NCBI RefSeq assembly: GCF_000321225.1
Contig: NW_004450945.1
Span: forward strand, 949,987-1,013,986
Source: Odobenus rosmarus divergens
Lineage: Eukaryota > Chordata > Mammalia > Carnivora > Odobenidae
Length of the DNA: 64,000 nucleotides
Direction of reading: 5' to 3'
The notes beneath the pieces were generated by a model, which was not told where the DNA came from, searched no databases, and worked only from the letters and a program-made list of their open reading frames with translations. How positions within the stretch are numbered: the first letter of the stretch is position 1; every line of letters starts with the position of its first letter. Positions 60,841 through 64,000 of the stretch are shown piece by piece. Both the position numbers and the translations under genes were made by a program.

Positions 60841-61170
60841 AACATTCTTGATTCTATCATTTCCTTTTTCTTCTTAAATTTTCCATTTCTCTTCTAATAT
60901 AATTCATCAGTTCTCACATGTTTTGACTTTTTCTCTTAGAGCCCTTAACATACTAATCTCCTATTGGATAATTCCAACACCTATATCATATCTGAGACTG
61001 GTCTTGATGATTGTTTTGTTTTTAATATTGTGATTTTACCTTTTACATTGTTGGAAATTTGTTGAAAACTGGACATGTAACAGAAAGACAGAAACAAATA
61101 ATTTCGCTTTTAGTGGGATAATTTATGTCAATACTGCTAGAAGCCAGGCTAAATTAAAATTTGTTATAGG
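60841..61170 (-). mobile_element. L1M 5'-region fragment joined to mid ORF2
   Basis: 'ttgttgaaaactggacatgt' and 'gagcccttaacatactaatc' resemble the L1M 5' region. It directly follows mid-ORF2 sequence, so about half of ORF2 is missing at this join, by deletion or because two elements abut. Confidence 0.55.
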
Positions 61171-62985
61171 TATAAGTGTCAGAGACTTCAAATTTCTCTA
61201 GTGGTCTTATTTTTATTTCCTTTTTTTTTTCTTTTTTTGGATTTTGGGTTTTCTTTTATGAGAGTCTGTGCCTTGCCTCTCTTTCAGTTGCAGTCTGCTT
61301 TTCTTATACTGGATTCAAGCTGTTAGAGTGGTGCAATATTGTAGAGGAAAAGGCTGTATAATATTACAATTAAATCTCAGTCTTTCAGTGCGTTTATATC
61401 ATAGGCATGTAGTCTTTATTAGTGTTTCTCCACCTAAGTGGTGTTATTCCACCTGACCACTACTCCCTTTCAGACTGCAGTATTCCTGGTCTATTTCCTT
61501 GAAACCCTGATGCTGTCAACAATGTTACTTTTTCTCCTTACTAAAACATTAAGTCTGAATAAGGACTGAGTGAGAGATTCCCAAGTGATGAGCCTCCAAC
61601 AAAGTCTTTTCTTCTGGATAATAGTCCTCTTGTGGTGTTATGGAGAAAACCATTTATTTCACAATGGTTCCTTTTTCCCTCCCCTTTAAGGGAGGATTTT
61701 ACTCAATCTCCATATTGAAAACCTGGCGGGGTTCCTGATAGAAGCCCAGGAAAGTGGGGTCTCCCCTAAGACTTCAGTTCCAAGGGGTCTATCACTGCTG
61801 AGCTAGTTGACACAACCTCCAGCAATTACACAGTATTACCAATTAAACGTTCCTGCCACCTTATGGCTTCAACTGCAGTGAAGCAGATCTCTACTGTGTC
61901 TCTCTGGATGAACCTATCTTTTTAGGTTTTATGGTAGCCATTTGTCCTGCAAGTTCACTTCATTGATGGGTCCAAGAAAAATAATTGATTTTTGCTTTGT
62001 CCAGCTTTATTTATCATAAGAGAAAGAGTGACAACCTCTAACATCCTTACATGTTGGGAGTTAAACCAAGAGTCTCTAATTTTTAAAGATTTTACATAAG
62101 CAGATGTCTCAGTTTCTATTTAATTACACTTCAATAGACAAAAAATAGCTCTTAAAAATATTATTAGTGTTCCTTTCACTTCTGCAAATTCTGTGAGTCC
62201 CTGAGTAGATAAGCTATGGCATTTCTTTCCTAACTGATGATCAAGGCTTGAAATCATATGAAATTCATTTCAGAGAGCTACAGTTCAAGAGCTGCCCCAG
62301 GATCTTCCCACTCAGGTGTTCTCAGTGGAATGCAAAAGCTAGAATTTGGCTTTTCTCCACCAACCCAATTAAGATCCCTTCCAGCTCATGAAGCTGAACA
62401 AAAATTACATTGAGGGCATGTGACAATGGAAAATAAGATGACATGGCACGAAAGAATTGGGCCAGGAAATTTTATGTTGAAATCTCAGTGGTGTGAGGTA
62501 TCTTAGTACAAGAAAGATTTCTGAATAACTCGGTCATTGATGCAAATATGGAAAGGGCTTTGTAATTTCTAGGTTTCTCAAGTTGTTCTATTGGTTATTC
62601 CTTTAGGGCTTTTTTAAAATATTTTTTATAAGAAGGCATTACAACATTGGCATGAGAACTTTAGTTTCTTGCAAGGTAAATATTAGTAATATATCTGTCC
62701 CACAAAAAAAATTAGCCAAAAATACTTCTTAAATTAAAATGTATATATATATATGTATATATATATATATACACATAAAAAATTTGTACACTTTTTACCT
62801 CTTAGTAAATTCCCTAAGTAGTTACCTCAGATAATTTTAGTTTCTAATATCAAAGCCAGTAAACAAAATGATCACAAACTGATTCTAAGATTAAACTGAT
62901 TTTCTTGCCATATAACATGTAGAAGAAAATCCAACTTATCTTCCTTTCACGTATCTTCCTTTTCACATCCTTTCATATTTTCGTA
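61171..62985. other. Unassigned intronic stretch
   Basis: No repeat family recognised except the (TA)n tract at 62741-62776. No coding signal. Confidence 0.4.
62741..62776. repeat. (TA)n microsatellite
   Basis: TA/TG repeat ending in ACACAT; likely polymorphic and easily melted. Confidence 0.93.
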
Positions 62986-62987
62986 TA

Positions 62988-63183
62988 TTTTTTTAAAGAT
63001 TTTATTTATTTATTTGACAGAGAGAGACACAGTGAGAGAGGGAACAACAGGAGGGGTAGTGGGAGAGGACGAAGTAGGCTTTCTGCTGAGCAGGGAGCCC
63101 GATGCAGGGCTCGATCCCAGGACCCTGGAATCATGACCTAAGCCGAAGGCAGACACTTAACAACTGAGCCACCCAGGCGCCCC
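62988..63183 (-). mobile_element. Can-SINE, full length
   Basis: 'aaagattttatttatttatt', 'ctttctgctgagcagggagc', 'ggaatcatgacctaagccga', 'gagccacccaggcgcccc'. Flanks 'catattttcgt' and 'tacattttcgt' form an imperfect TSD. Confidence 0.95.
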
Positions 63184-63184
63184 T

Positions 63185-63910
63185 CTACATTTTCGTTTTA
63201 AAATCTGTATTTCATTTTGTCACAAATGGATACTTGTCACCTGTTTCTTTGGCATGATTACATTTTTTTTAAATAAAAAACATTATTTTACTTAAGTATT
63301 TATTTCATATGTTTAGTGGGATACTTCCACTGGTTTTGTACTTTAAGACATTTGCTGGCAAATGGGTCTCATACTTTCCCAGCTTTAGCTAATAAGCACA
63401 AAGTTGTCTCACAAATAAATGGGGGATTAGGTCTATAGCATTTACTATGAATAACATAAACACACATAAAGAGAGGATCTAATCATCATCTGATTCTTTA
63501 ATCTTTTCAGCCCTAGTGGAGGGTGGGCTGAAATTCAACCATTTCTCCCCTGAGCACAAAGGACCACATGAAAGACTTGAGATGCTTCTCCCTAACACAC
63601 TCTTTCAGAGCTAAAATAACAAAGACTAAGAATCCGTTTAGATTTAATCCCTTAAAAAATATAAATATTATAGACAACTAGACAAGCATCTTATTATAAA
63701 TGAAACATGGTTTAGGGCAAAAGCTTTAAGAAAATTAAACACTCAAAGGAATTTTTGCTTAATAATCACAGCGCATGAAACTTGCCTACCATATATCCAA
63801 AAAGGTCTAGTTTTAGGTAGACTCAACTGAGATATCTGGAAAATTAAGTTATTTGAGTATTATTATTACAAATGTAACAGCAGCAACATGACCCGCAGGT
63901 ACCATGATTT
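63185..63910. other. Unassigned AT-rich intronic stretch
   Basis: No repeat or coding signal recognised. Confidence 0.4.
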
Positions 63911-64000
63911 ATTTTTTATTTTTTATTTTTTTAAGATTTTATTTATTTATTTGACAGAGAGAGAGATAGCGAGAGCAGGAACACAAGCAGGGGGAGTGGG
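63911..64000 (-). mobile_element. Can-SINE, cut by window end
   Basis: T-rich tail complement, 'aagattttatttatttattt', (GA)-rich part and 'acacaagcagggggagtggg', matching the 3' half of the common SINE in reverse. The head lies beyond the window. Confidence 0.92.

Overview
This window is nuclear DNA from a placental mammal. The repeats point to a caniform carnivore, most likely an arctoid (bear, seal, mustelid or raccoon group). There are 18 copies or pieces of carnivore tRNA-derived SINEs and several carnivore-type L1 3' ends. No copy has the canid-specific SINE head or the feline body. The exact species cannot be told from this window.

The only protein-coding gene I can support is TP63, on the minus strand, so transcription runs from high to low coordinates. 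Two coding exons are present, both at the left edge. Exon 2 (2338-2466) carries the start codon of classical TAp63 and the first half of the p53-type transactivation domain. Exon 3 (1194-1326) carries the second half. Both belong only to TA isoforms. The deltaN promoter and exon, and all DNA-binding-domain exons, should lie to the left of base 1. Exon 1 should lie to the right of base 64000. The window therefore holds the end of intron 1 (2467-64000), all of intron 2 (1327-2337, 1,011 bp) and the start of intron 3 (1-1193).

The intron is a layered record of retrotransposition. Ancient shared mammalian repeats are scattered throughout: MIR, L2, MER5- and MER20-type DNA transposons and one MaLR LTR. 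Old L1M-type elements lie mostly in the gene's sense (minus) direction at 3.97-4.26, 24.6-25.5, 47.5-53.1 and 56.6-61.2 kb. Younger carnivore L1 3' ends sit at 1.9, 15.3, 27.1-27.6, 30.3-31.7, 50.2-50.7 and 51.8-52.0 kb. Can-SINEs lie over both, several inside L1s, and many keep readable target-site duplications (TSDs).

I found no RNA gene, no CRISPR array, no second protein-coding gene and no new multi-gene system. The most useful second looks are: an Ala-Arg-Asn-Lys variant in conserved TAp63 exon 3; a 32-base near-perfect palindrome at an L1 insertion junction (59660); a SINE that seems to have carried 15 bases of flanking DNA with it (35719-35934); a 17-bp duplication around a bare A/T tail (7512-7575); a CpG-richer unique patch at 13.65-13.96 kb; and a possible p63 response element at 5538.
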